A DNA stretch of 7,144 bases from Gammaproteobacteria bacterium (GTDB lineage Bacteria > Pseudomonadota > Gammaproteobacteria > GCA-001735895), in contig JAOTUD010000134.1 of NCBI GenBank assembly GCA_029864065.1, forward strand, positions 1 to 7,144, given 5' to 3'. Shown here piece after piece: positions 1 through 5,743 of this stretch. Numbering within the stretch: the first letter of the stretch is position 1; each line of letters opens with the position of its first letter. Under the pieces are notes generated by a model, which saw only the letters and a program-made list of their open reading frames with translations, made no database searches and had not been told where the DNA came from. Position numbers and translations under genes: made by a program.

Positions 1-579
1 GGACAGAGTCATTACCCACAGAGTTACGAACTCGAGGTCGATCGCGTATACCGAATCATCAACCATGCGAGCCTGTTCAGCCGGGATCGGCTCGATCGCG
101 GCACCCGGCTGCTGATCGAGAACATGCCGGTGGCGGATCGATTCCGCCAAATCGTCGACCTCGGTTGCGGCAACGGGGTGCTGGGCATCGTCGCCGCGGG
201 CTTCAATCCGCATGCCGGCCTGCTGTTCAGCGACGAGTCTTACATGGCGGTCGCGAGCGCGGCCGCTAATTTCGGCGACGCATTCGCGCAGACGCGCGAC
301 GCAGAATTCGCCGTGAATGATTGCCTGCACGGGGTGGCGGCAGAGAGCCGTGACCTGGTACTGGTCAATCCTCCGTTTCACCAGCAGCACAGCGTCGGCG
401 ACGCGCTCGCGTGGCGGATGTTCAAGGATGCCCGCAGGGTTCTGCGACGCAACGGCGAGTTGCGCATCGTCGGCAATCGCCATCTCGGATATCACGCCAA
501 GCTCGGGAAACTGTTCGGTAACTGCGACAGCATCGCGTCGGACAGCAAGTTCGTCGTCCTGAGCTCGACCAAAACCTGA
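1..579 (+). CDS. rlmG: 23S rRNA (guanine-N2)-methyltransferase RlmG, C-terminal part (5' truncated)
   Basis: The reading frame is open from the first base and ends at TGA 577-579, giving 192 visible residues. RlmG proteins are about 375 residues, so the N-terminal half lies outside the window. Visible parts in order: a linker containing NHASLFSR and LDRGTRLL (about residues 21-39), typical of the RlmG/RsmC group; the SAM-binding motif VDLGCGNGVLG (about 52-62); an acidic residue after a strand (FSDES, about 77-81); and the catalytic NPPFHQQH motif (123-130), whose NPPF is the signature of methyltransferases acting on exocyclic amino groups of bases. The C-terminal run GNRHLGYHAKL, LFGNC and SKFVVL matches the RlmG type more closely than RsmC. 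The family uses SAM to methylate G1835 (E. coli numbering) of 23S rRNA in the cytoplasm. An ATG at 124 is internal and would remove the start of the conserved linker. It converges on the minus-strand operon. RsmC is the main alternative. Confidence 0.88.
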   Translation, partial: GQSHYPQSYELEVDRVYRIINHASLFSRDRLDRGTRLLIENMPVADRFRQIVDLGCGNGVLGIVAAGFNPHAGLLFSDESYMAVASAAANFGDAFAQTRDAEFAVNDCLHGVAAESRDLVLVNPPFHQQHSVGDALAWRMFKDARRVLRRNGELRIVGNRHLGYHAKLGKLFGNCDSIASDSKFVVLSSTKT

Positions 580-586
580 AATTCTT

Positions 587-624
587 CGTCACAATAATAA
601 TTCCCCGGAATTATTATTGTGACG
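587..624. terminator. 18-bp perfect inverted repeat, possible bidirectional terminator
   Basis: Bases 587-604 are exactly complementary to 607-624 around a 2-base centre, so a hairpin of 16-18 bp can form on either strand. The outer part is GC-containing (CGTCAC), the middle is AAT repeats, and the tip is CC/GG. It lies 8 bp after the rlmG stop and 25 bp from the last codon of the convergent DUF2207 remnant, which is where a shared terminator is expected. There is no clear run of T after the stem on either strand, so it is not a textbook intrinsic terminator. It could also be a short repeated palindromic element. Confidence 0.55.
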
Positions 625-648
625 CCGCAATCGTTGATTCTGATTTTG

Positions 649-1256
649 CTACCAGCCGCCGCCGCCACCCCCGGAGAAGCCTCCCGACGATTCCGACGAC
701 GAACCGGGAGCGACCGATGACGAGGCGATCGCCGTATTCAGCGAGCTCGAAGCACGTTTGAAAAGTGCATACCGCCGTGGCTGTTGGAATGATACCAGCG
801 CGGCTGCCTGTAGCCGCGGTCGACCAGGCCGCTCGCAATCGCACGATCGAGTTTTGCGGTCCATTCGTGCTCGAGATCGAGCGCGGTCGCGTAAGGCAGG
901 TATGCCTCGTACAGATCGGTGGTAAAGGCCGGTGCGCCTGTAAGCGCGATTTCTTCTTCCTCGGCAACGGCGAGGTAATGCCTGAAACCGTCGATTCTGT
1001 CGAGCAGCCTGCGCCCCGCCAGCGTTGGCGCCCTGAGCCAGCACTCGAAGGCGTAGTTCAGGCCCGGCATGAAAATGATGATCGAAATTAGTGGCCACGA
1101 TACCTTGTCGATAAACCGAATCACGGGAAACTTGTATATGGCAATAAAAATAAATACCAGCGTGAGTCCGGCACCGTTGGCGCCGACTTGTATTAGTCCT
1201 GCCACGCCCCGCATCATGAGTCCGCGCGCAAGGGCGAACAACATCAGTAGCGGCAC
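649..1256 (-). pseudogene. DUF2207 (YciQ-type) membrane protein, C-terminal remnant with a frame break
   Basis: The upstream part reads from a possible GTG at 1256 to TGA at 738-740. It gives two hydrophobic membrane segments (about residues 23-40 and 50-70), then APTLAGRRLLDRIDGFRHYL and AVAEEEE (about 77-102), then YLPYATALDLEHEW and PRWYH. These are hallmarks of the C-terminal third of DUF2207 proteins, which usually have 550-650 residues. The family normally ends in a Ser-rich then Gly-rich tail. That tail (SSLNTAIASSS, APGSSS, FSGGGGGGW) is present, but in the -1 frame, ending at TAG 649-651. The switch lies at about 744-765, consistent with one missing base. The N-terminal ~400 residues are absent: upstream sequence is LemA, with a 13-bp overlap. 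No good ribosome site precedes the GTG. DUF2207 proteins have no firm molecular function but often follow lemA. I infer a non-functional remnant, or an assembly or sequencing artefact. Confidence 0.75.
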
Positions 1257-1738
1257 CAGCGAAAACGCCCGACGAAAAGGTCCGGAAAACTCTCGATACG
1301 CGTGTTCAGGTTTCTGACCGCGCCGTTGTAGTAGCGCCGCGCGAACTGGATATCGGCCTCGACGTTGCCAATGTCGGTTTGCAGCTGCAAAAAGCCCTGG
1401 TTGGCCTTCAGCTCGGGATAGGCTTGCTGCAGCGCAAAGATCGACAGCAGGCCCTGGCTGATTGCACTCTCGACGGATCCCTGTTGCCGAGCGGTTTTTA
1501 TTTCACCGGCCTGGCCGCGCAGCGCGGTTACCTGGTCGAGCGTGGCCTGCTCGTAGGCGGCGTACTGCTTGACCGCATCAACCAGCTTGGGAATCAAATC
1601 ATGGCGACGCTTGAGCTGCACCTCGATGTCGCTCCAGCCGGCCCTGGTACGTTGCCTGTCGGTGACCAGGCGGATGTAAATGACGATGGCGTAAAGCGTT
1701 AACCCGACGACGGCGGCGAGGACGATCCACTCGGACAT
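1244..1738 (-). CDS. lemA: LemA family protein, C-terminally shortened
   Basis: A 164-residue protein starting at ATG 1738. It has an N-terminal membrane anchor (about residues 4-24), then the LemA core: GWSDIEVQLKRRHDLIPKLV (34-53), VKQYAAYE (56-63), VTALR (70-74), YPELKANQGFLQLQ (107-120) and IQFARRYYNGAVRNLNTRIE (130-149). LemA proteins are four-helix-bundle membrane proteins facing outward; their biochemical role is not settled. Homologues usually have 185-200 residues and continue past FPD into a conserved LFGF...EFF-like segment. Here homology stops at about residue 159 (FPDLFVGRF) and the frame ends after WCRY, where DUF2207-like sequence begins in another frame. The start overlaps the end of the TfoX-domain gene by 40 bp. 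The leader is an A-rich run with no clear Shine-Dalgarno site, so translation may be coupled to that gene. The four-helix core looks complete, so the protein may still fold. Confidence 0.88.
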   Translation of the reverse strand: MSEWIVLAAVVGLTLYAIVIYIRLVTDRQRTRAGWSDIEVQLKRRHDLIPKLVDAVKQYAAYEQATLDQVTALRGQAGEIKTARQQGSVESAISQGLLSIFALQQAYPELKANQGFLQLQTDIGNVEADIQFARRYYNGAVRNLNTRIESFPDLFVGRFRWCRY

Positions 1739-2088
1739 GTTTTTTTCTTTTTGCTTTTATTCGGGTTGCGCAGCGCGGCGTCGAAGGCGATTCGCGCCCA
1801 CCGCAGGCAGGCGTCCGGATCTTCGAAAAATGCTTCCGGCGCCTGGTAATACGAGAGCTTGTATTCCCTGTCCTGCTTGTAGTAGCTGAAGGCCTCGCTC
1901 GCCTCCGTTTCGAACAGTTCCCGGCTTTGGGCATCGGCCTTGAGGTAGAGATGGCCGTCCGCGATCAGCCCGAACATCAGCCCCTGGTGAAATATGCCGA
2001 AGCCGCCGAACATACGGCGCGCTTCGCAGGGGCCGAACGGGTCCAGCAGGTCGACGATATGGGTCGCGAATTCCTGCGCTTCGGCCAT
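1699..2088 (-). CDS. TfoX N-terminal domain protein
   Basis: A 129-residue protein starting at ATG 2088, 13 bp after the stop of the L,D-transpeptidase gene. Residues 1 to about 105 match the TfoX N-terminal domain: ARRMFGGFGIFHQGLMFGLI (23-42), GHLYLKAD (45-52), YYQAPEAFFED (79-89) and LRWARIAFDAAL (94-105). There is no TfoX C-terminal domain, so it should not be equated with the full competence regulator TfoX/Sxy; single-domain members are common and mostly uncharacterised. The tail after about residue 106 is lysine-rich and then Ser/Pro-rich, because the frame runs 40 bp into lemA. A run of seven A lies in the coding strand immediately before the lemA ATG, at 1740-1746. No Shine-Dalgarno site is visible before 2088, which fits coupling to the upstream gene. 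It is small, with no signal peptide or membrane segment, so it is cytoplasmic, unlike its secreted or membrane neighbours. Confidence 0.85.
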   Translation of the reverse strand: MAEAQEFATHIVDLLDPFGPCEARRMFGGFGIFHQGLMFGLIADGHLYLKADAQSRELFETEASEAFSYYKQDREYKLSYYQAPEAFFEDPDACLRWARIAFDAALRNPNKSKKKKTCPSGSSSPPSSG

Positions 2089-2101
2089 GCGAGGTGCCGG
2101 G

Positions 2102-3310
2102 TCAGTTTTCGACGATGGTGGTGTCGGGCACCGGAAAGGTTCGGTTACCCTCGTAGACGATTTTCCACTGGTCAGTGTTCTTGCGCCAGAAAATCTCCTT
2201 GGGCGAATCGACGCTCAGGTTGTTGCTGCGGTAGCTTTGCTCGAACTGCATCAGCAACAGGTCTTCCTCGCCGGGATAGGCAAAGATACTGAGCTTGCTG
2301 TACTCGACCTCGACCCAGGTTTTATTGCGGTTTACCCAGCGCTTGTGGCCATCCCAGCTGACGAAGTCACGACCGTAGGCATCGAGCCCGACGCGTGAAT
2401 AATGGCGGCTGTAGCGATCGTGGTCCAGGCTTTCCCAGTCGCTCAGCCAGGTCGACAGCAGCTGCATGACCTGCTGGCGTTTGCCGAGCCACTGGTCGCG
2501 GCTGATCCAGTTTACCTGATCGGCGACCACCACCGGGGTGCGCAGGCCGGGACTGATGTAGCTATCGATATGCAGGAAATCGGGATTACTGACGACGATG
2601 CAGCCGTTGCTGGCCCAGGGCGAACGATTATAGGTGTAGGACGGCGTGCCGTGAATCCAGATGCCGCCGCCGGTGCGTTTCTGGCGCAGGTCCCATGCGT
2701 TCGGGTAGTTGATCGGAAACGCGCCTTCGCCGTATAGATCCGGCAACTCGTTGCCATCGATGTAGCGCGTGACGTGATAGATGCCGATCGGCGTTTTCTG
2801 GTCGCCGCGTTTCTGTTTGCCGTAGCCCTTGAGGCCGATCGTGATGAAGTAATCGGTTTCGAGCTGGAGGTCGCCGCCGATGTTGCGATAAACGTAAACC
2901 CGGGAGCTTTGCTGGTCGACCAGGATCACGTAAGGCTGGTCATCCGCGACCAGCAGGATATTTTCAGGGTAAAGGTCGGTATGCGGCGGCCCGGCATCAT
3001 GCTGCCAGCGTTGCCGTATTTCGTAGCGAAAATCCTGCATCGCGCGATCGATTTCGATGCCGTGACCGATCTCGGTCAGCGGCTCGGCCTTCGCCAGCAG
3101 CAGGTCGGCATAGAGCATGTGCCCGAGACGGCTGTGCGGGTACTGCTTGATCAGGTCGCGCGTGCTGCTGAGCGCTTGCTCGTAGTTCAGGCTTTGAATG
3201 TCCCTGATCGTGTCGAGCAGGCTCTGCTCGTACCGGCTGCCGGGCGGGTCGCCGGCAGAGAGGTTGCCGCACAGTCCCAGAGACAGCAAAAACAAGATAA
3301 AACGTTTCAT
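2102..3310 (-). CDS. Secreted L,D-transpeptidase (YkuD) with C-terminal NTF2-like domain
   Basis: A 402-residue protein. The start at 3310 is chosen because it forms an ATGA overlap with the upstream stop (3307-3309) and begins a clear signal peptide (MKRFILFLLSLGL, likely cleaved after LSA at residue 19). An in-frame ATG at 3346 would add 12 residues ahead of the signal. Residues 41-75 look like a TPR-type helix pair. The YkuD catalytic domain is about 113-265, with GDQKTPIG (169-176), IHGTP (219-223) and ASNGC (233-237). The family's His, Ser and Cys are His220, Ser234 and Cys237; the residue between Ser and Gly is Asn rather than the more common His or Arg. Residues 275-390 form an NTF2-like domain similar to that of the preceding TPR protein. 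YkuD enzymes act on peptidoglycan in the periplasm, forming 3-3 or lipoprotein cross-links or, in some members, cutting them. Which reaction this one performs cannot be told. It resembles the group annotated as Cds6-type L,D-transpeptidases (from memory). Confidence 0.9.
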   Translation of the reverse strand: MKRFILFLLSLGLCGNLSAGDPPGSRYEQSLLDTIRDIQSLNYEQALSSTRDLIKQYPHSRLGHMLYADLLLAKAEPLTEIGHGIEIDRAMQDFRYEIRQRWQHDAGPPHTDLYPENILLVADDQPYVILVDQQSSRVYVYRNIGGDLQLETDYFITIGLKGYGKQKRGDQKTPIGIYHVTRYIDGNELPDLYGEGAFPINYPNAWDLRQKRTGGGIWIHGTPSYTYNRSPWASNGCIVVSNPDFLHIDSYISPGLRTPVVVADQVNWISRDQWLGKRQQVMQLLSTWLSDWESLDHDRYSRHYSRVGLDAYGRDFVSWDGHKRWVNRNKTWVEVEYSKLSIFAYPGEEDLLLMQFEQSYRSNNLSVDSPKEIFWRKNTDQWKIVYEGNRTFPVPDTTIVEN

Positions 3311-4215
3311 AGAACAGATAATACCCGCTCCTCGGTAATTTTCCATTGCGAACCGGCCCGATCGAAGACTAGCCGTTTAACCACGCGGTCGCTGTAACCG
3401 GGTGATTCGAAAGCCTGCCTGAAGTCAATAATAGCCCGATTCTCGCTGCGCCACTTGATCTGGATATCGCTGACCTCGACGTTGATCTCGCCGGGGCGCA
3501 GTATTCGCTCGCGCCGCTGCGCGACCCACTGGGCGTGCGTCTTGAACCTGGCGCGGTACCCGGCCGCATAAAAATCGGCATAGGCCTCGAACTCCTTGCT
3601 GCTCCAGGCCTGCGCCCAGCGCTTGACCTGCTCCAGCAGCAGGGTTTCCTGGTTGGCAAAAGTGACCGCCGTGGGCTCGCTGGCGCCGGCTTGCGCGAGC
3701 GGCTCCGTTGCGGCCGCTTCGAGGCCGGTGATTGCAGTCAGCTGTATGCTATGCATGTATTTCGCGGGTTCGCTCGACTCGCTGACAGCGCGCCGGTAAG
3801 CTTCGCTGGCAATACCCTTGTAAATCTGGCTCAGGTTGTCGTAAGCCGTCGCATAGCTCGGGTGGGTATGGATCGCCTCGACCAGCAACTGGCTGGCGCG
3901 GTCATAATCGCCCTGCGCCAGGAAAATCATCGCCAGGTTGTTGCGCGGCTCGGGTAATAAGGGATTGTCGTCGATCAGGCCCTGGTACATTTCGATGGCC
4001 CGGTCTTTTTGATCGGTCATCTGGTAGGCATAGGCGGTCAGGAACCGCGCCTCCGCGTGAGCCGCGTTTTGTGCAAGCAATTGCGCGCCGGTTTGCACGG
4101 CCGCGGCGAACTGCTGTTCGGAAATCTGCTGGCGCAACTCCGCCAGGGATACGGCGGCGATACTAAACTGTGGCAGCAGCAGGCATAACAACAGGGCAAT
4201 GAAGCGATGCGTCAT
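3307..4215 (-). CDS. Secreted TPR-repeat protein with C-terminal NTF2-like domain
   Basis: A 302-residue protein; first gene of the minus-strand operon. The start at 4215 (MTHRFIALLL) gives a signal peptide with likely cleavage after SIA (residue 20). The frame is open much further upstream, but that part is antisense to the exonuclease gene and lies beyond the promoter at 4244-4252, so it is excluded. Residues 24-121 hold about three TPR units, clearest at 54-86 (AEARFLTAYAYQ, DRAIEMYQGLIDDNP) and 88-120 (RNNLAMIFLAQGDYDRAS, AIHTHP). A less ordered linker (about 145-188) leads to an NTF2/SnoaL-like domain (about 190-298) with WAQAWSSKEFEAYADFY, HAQWVAQR and QWKITEE. TPRs bind proteins and NTF2-like folds often bind small ligands or other domains. 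With the L,D-transpeptidase overlapping by 4 bp and carrying a similar domain, I infer a periplasmic partner or regulator of that enzyme. No catalytic residues are recognised. Confidence 0.85.
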   Translation of the reverse strand: MTHRFIALLLCLLLPQFSIAAVSLAELRQQISEQQFAAAVQTGAQLLAQNAAHAEARFLTAYAYQMTDQKDRAIEMYQGLIDDNPLLPEPRNNLAMIFLAQGDYDRASQLLVEAIHTHPSYATAYDNLSQIYKGIASEAYRRAVSESSEPAKYMHSIQLTAITGLEAAATEPLAQAGASEPTAVTFANQETLLLEQVKRWAQAWSSKEFEAYADFYAAGYRARFKTHAQWVAQRRERILRPGEINVEVSDIQIKWRSENRAIIDFRQAFESPGYSDRVVKRLVFDRAGSQWKITEERVLSVL

Positions 4216-4243
4216 TTGATAAAGTCTGAAAAATTTGCGCGCG

Positions 4244-4252
4244 ATTATAGCA
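4244..4252 (-). promoter_or_regulatory. Extended -10 promoter for the envelope operon
   Basis: On the minus strand this reads TGCTATAAT, a perfect TGn-TATAAT extended -10 element. The hexamer 17 bases further upstream (AAAGAT) is a poor -35, as extended -10 promoters tolerate. Transcription would begin near 4237, leaving a leader of about 22 bases before the ATG at 4215. It lies in the 87-bp divergent gap shared with the exonuclease gene. Confidence 0.65.
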
Positions 4253-4262
4253 AACACCGTTG

Positions 4263-4268
4263 TAAAAT
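4263..4268 (+). promoter_or_regulatory. Candidate -10 box for the exonuclease operon
   Basis: TAAAAT is a reasonable -10 hexamer about 35 bases before the exonuclease ATG at 4303. No convincing -35 is seen at the right distance. It would sit back-to-back with the opposing extended -10 element at 4244-4252, so polymerases at the two sites could exclude each other. This is weak evidence, based on position and one hexamer. Confidence 0.3.
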
Positions 4269-4302
4269 CTTTATTCCGTAGTCGCGAACTGTAAATAATT
4301 TC

Positions 4303-5202
4303 ATGCGCCTTTTCCTGGTCGACTCCAGCATATTTGTTTTCAGGGCCTGGTATGGCCCCGAGCCGGAGCGGGCCAACCTGCGGCAGCAGCCCAACCAGGC
4401 CTTTGTCGGTTTCAGCGATTTCGTCTATCGCCTGTTGACCGAACAGGCGCCCAGCCGCATCGTGTTTGCCTTCGACGAAAGCCTGTCCAAATCGGCACGC
4501 AAGGAAATATATCCCGATTACAAGGCGAATCGCAGCCCGGCGCCGCAACAACTTAAGCGCCAGTTCGCCTGGTGCCGGCAATGGCTGGAGGCGCTCGGCA
4601 TCTCCTGCGTCAGCAGCAAAAACTGGGAAGCGGACGACCTGATCGGATCCCTGGCGAACTATCACCGTTCGCCGCGCCGGCCGCTTGCAATCCTGACCGC
4701 GGACAAGGACCTCGCGCAGCTGATCGAGGAGCGGGACCTGTGGTGGTCGTACCTCGACGACAAGAAGCTCGATTACCGGGCTATCTGCAAAAAGTTCGGC
4801 GTCGAGCCGCGGCAGATCGCAGCGCAGCTCGCGCTGACCGGTGACAAGGTCGACAATATCCCGGGAATTCCGGAAATCGGCCCCAAAACGGCGGCCCGCC
4901 TGTTGAAGAAATTCGATACGCTCGAAAACCTGCGCCGCAATCTGCGCCAGGTCGGATCGATGAAATTCCGCTACGCGGCGCGCGTACAGCGTTCGTTGCT
5001 GGAAAACGAAGCCTTGCTTGACGTCAGTTTCGATCTGACCCGCATCAACCGAGAAATCGCCGAAATGCGCCAGGTCGAAACGGCGCGCGGCGCGATAGAT
5101 GCGGGATCGCTCGAGCGCATGATGCGCGAACAGGCTTTCGATGGATTGCGCCGCTCGCGCTGGCTCGACTATATCGCAACGCTGCAGCCGGGCGAGGTTT
5201 AG
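4303..5202 (+). CDS. Stand-alone 5'-3' exonuclease / flap endonuclease (Pol I N-terminal domain family)
   Basis: A 299-residue protein, close to the usual size of single-domain members such as ExoIX (about 250) and the Pol I nuclease domain (about 290-320). Metal-site and DNA-binding motifs appear in family order: LVDSS (5-9, Asp7), FAFDES (55-60, Asp58), YKANR (73-77), EADDLIG (109-115, Glu109, Asp111, Asp112), TADKD (132-136, Asp134, Asp136) and LTGDKVDNIPGIPEIGP (178-194, Asp181, Asp184), the last leading into the helix-3-turn-helix that grips duplex DNA. All expected acidic residues are present, including the second-metal Asp pair that E. coli ExoIX lacks in part, so it should be catalytically active. 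It would remove 5' flaps and RNA primers in the cytoplasm. The ATG at 4303 immediately starts the conserved first strand; no clear Shine-Dalgarno site precedes it. It is first of a three-gene plus-strand operon, one base before rluE. There is no polymerase domain after it. Confidence 0.92.
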   Translation: MRLFLVDSSIFVFRAWYGPEPERANLRQQPNQAFVGFSDFVYRLLTEQAPSRIVFAFDESLSKSARKEIYPDYKANRSPAPQQLKRQFAWCRQWLEALGISCVSSKNWEADDLIGSLANYHRSPRRPLAILTADKDLAQLIEERDLWWSYLDDKKLDYRAICKKFGVEPRQIAAQLALTGDKVDNIPGIPEIGPKTAARLLKKFDTLENLRRNLRQVGSMKFRYAARVQRSLLENEALLDVSFDLTRINREIAEMRQVETARGAIDAGSLERMMREQAFDGLRRSRWLDYIATLQPGEV

Positions 5203-5203
5203 T

Positions 5204-5743
5204 ATGGCGCGTACGATATTATTCAACAAGCCGTTCCGCGTGCTGAGCCAGTTTTCAGCCGACGGCGACAAGGCCACGCTTGCCGATTATATCGACCTGC
5301 CGGGTGTTTATGCCGCGGGCCGGCTCGATTTCGACAGCGAGGGGCTGATGCTGCTGACCGATGACGGCGCGCTGCAGGCGAGGGTTGCGAATCCCCGCTA
5401 CAGGCTGGCCAAGATCTACCTGGCGCAGGTCGAAGGCGTGCCCGACCCCGCGGCGCTGCGGGCGCTGGCGCGGGGTGTCGAGTTGAAGGACGGCACTACG
5501 CGCCCGGCATTGGTCGAGCCGGTCGACGAGCCCGGGTGGTTGTGGCCGCGAAATCCGCCGATACGGGAGCGCCGGGATATTCCGACCCGGTGGCTCAAGC
5601 TCGAAATACGCGAGGGACGCAACCGCCAGGTACGCCGCATGACGGCGGCCGTCGGTCATCCGACTCTGCGTCTGATCAGGATCGCCATCGGCGACTGGAC
5701 CCTGGACGGGTTGCAGCCCGGCGAATACCGGTTACTCGAATGA
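5204..5743 (+). CDS. rluE: 23S rRNA pseudouridine synthase RluE
   Basis: A 179-residue protein of the RsuA/RluB/E/F family lacking the N-terminal S4 domain, as expected for RluE. The start at 5204 is chosen because NKPF (8-11) must lie near the N-terminus and because GGCGAGG at 5191-5197 gives a ribosome site; a further ATG at 5141 lies inside the exonuclease gene. Motifs: FNKPFRVLSQF (7-17), AAGRLDFDSEGLMLLTDDG (37-55) with catalytic Asp42, KIY (70-72), EPGWLWPRNPPIRERRDIPT (109-128), which is highly typical of RluE, and REGRNRQVRRM (136-146). RluE isomerises U2457 (E. coli numbering) of 23S rRNA, near the peptidyl-transferase centre. The start is one base after the exonuclease stop, and its stop overlaps the next gene as ATGA, so all three should be co-translated. 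Confidence 0.95.
   Translation: MARTILFNKPFRVLSQFSADGDKATLADYIDLPGVYAAGRLDFDSEGLMLLTDDGALQARVANPRYRLAKIYLAQVEGVPDPAALRALARGVELKDGTTRPALVEPVDEPGWLWPRNPPIRERRDIPTRWLKLEIREGRNRQVRRMTAAVGHPTLRLIRIAIGDWTLDGLQPGEYRLLE

Noticed and set aside
738..775. Programmed -1 frameshift in the DUF2207 remnant
   Set aside because: The zero-frame codons at the switch do not form an X-XXY-YYZ heptamer, and the gene already lacks its N-terminal part. A one-base loss or sequencing error is simpler.
3311..3346. Upstream ATG at 3346 as the start of the L,D-transpeptidase
   Set aside because: It would put 12 non-hydrophobic residues before a clean signal peptide and overlap the upstream gene by 40 bp. The ATGA-overlap start at 3310 fits better.
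2774..3397. A 207-codon plus-strand frame opposite the L,D-transpeptidase
   Set aside because: It is a shadow of the minus-strand gene, without domain, promoter or ribosome site.
4262..4270. GTAAAATCT shared between the gap at 4262 and the gap at 6611
   Set aside because: A 9-base match in two AT-richer non-coding stretches, with no further similarity around it; chance is sufficient.
4216..5277. A minus-strand frame open for about 350 codons upstream of the TPR gene
   Set aside because: It is antisense to the exonuclease gene, whose motifs are unmistakable, and it lies beyond the promoter at 4244-4252. The translated sequence has no recognisable domain. The signal peptide fixes the real start at 4215.
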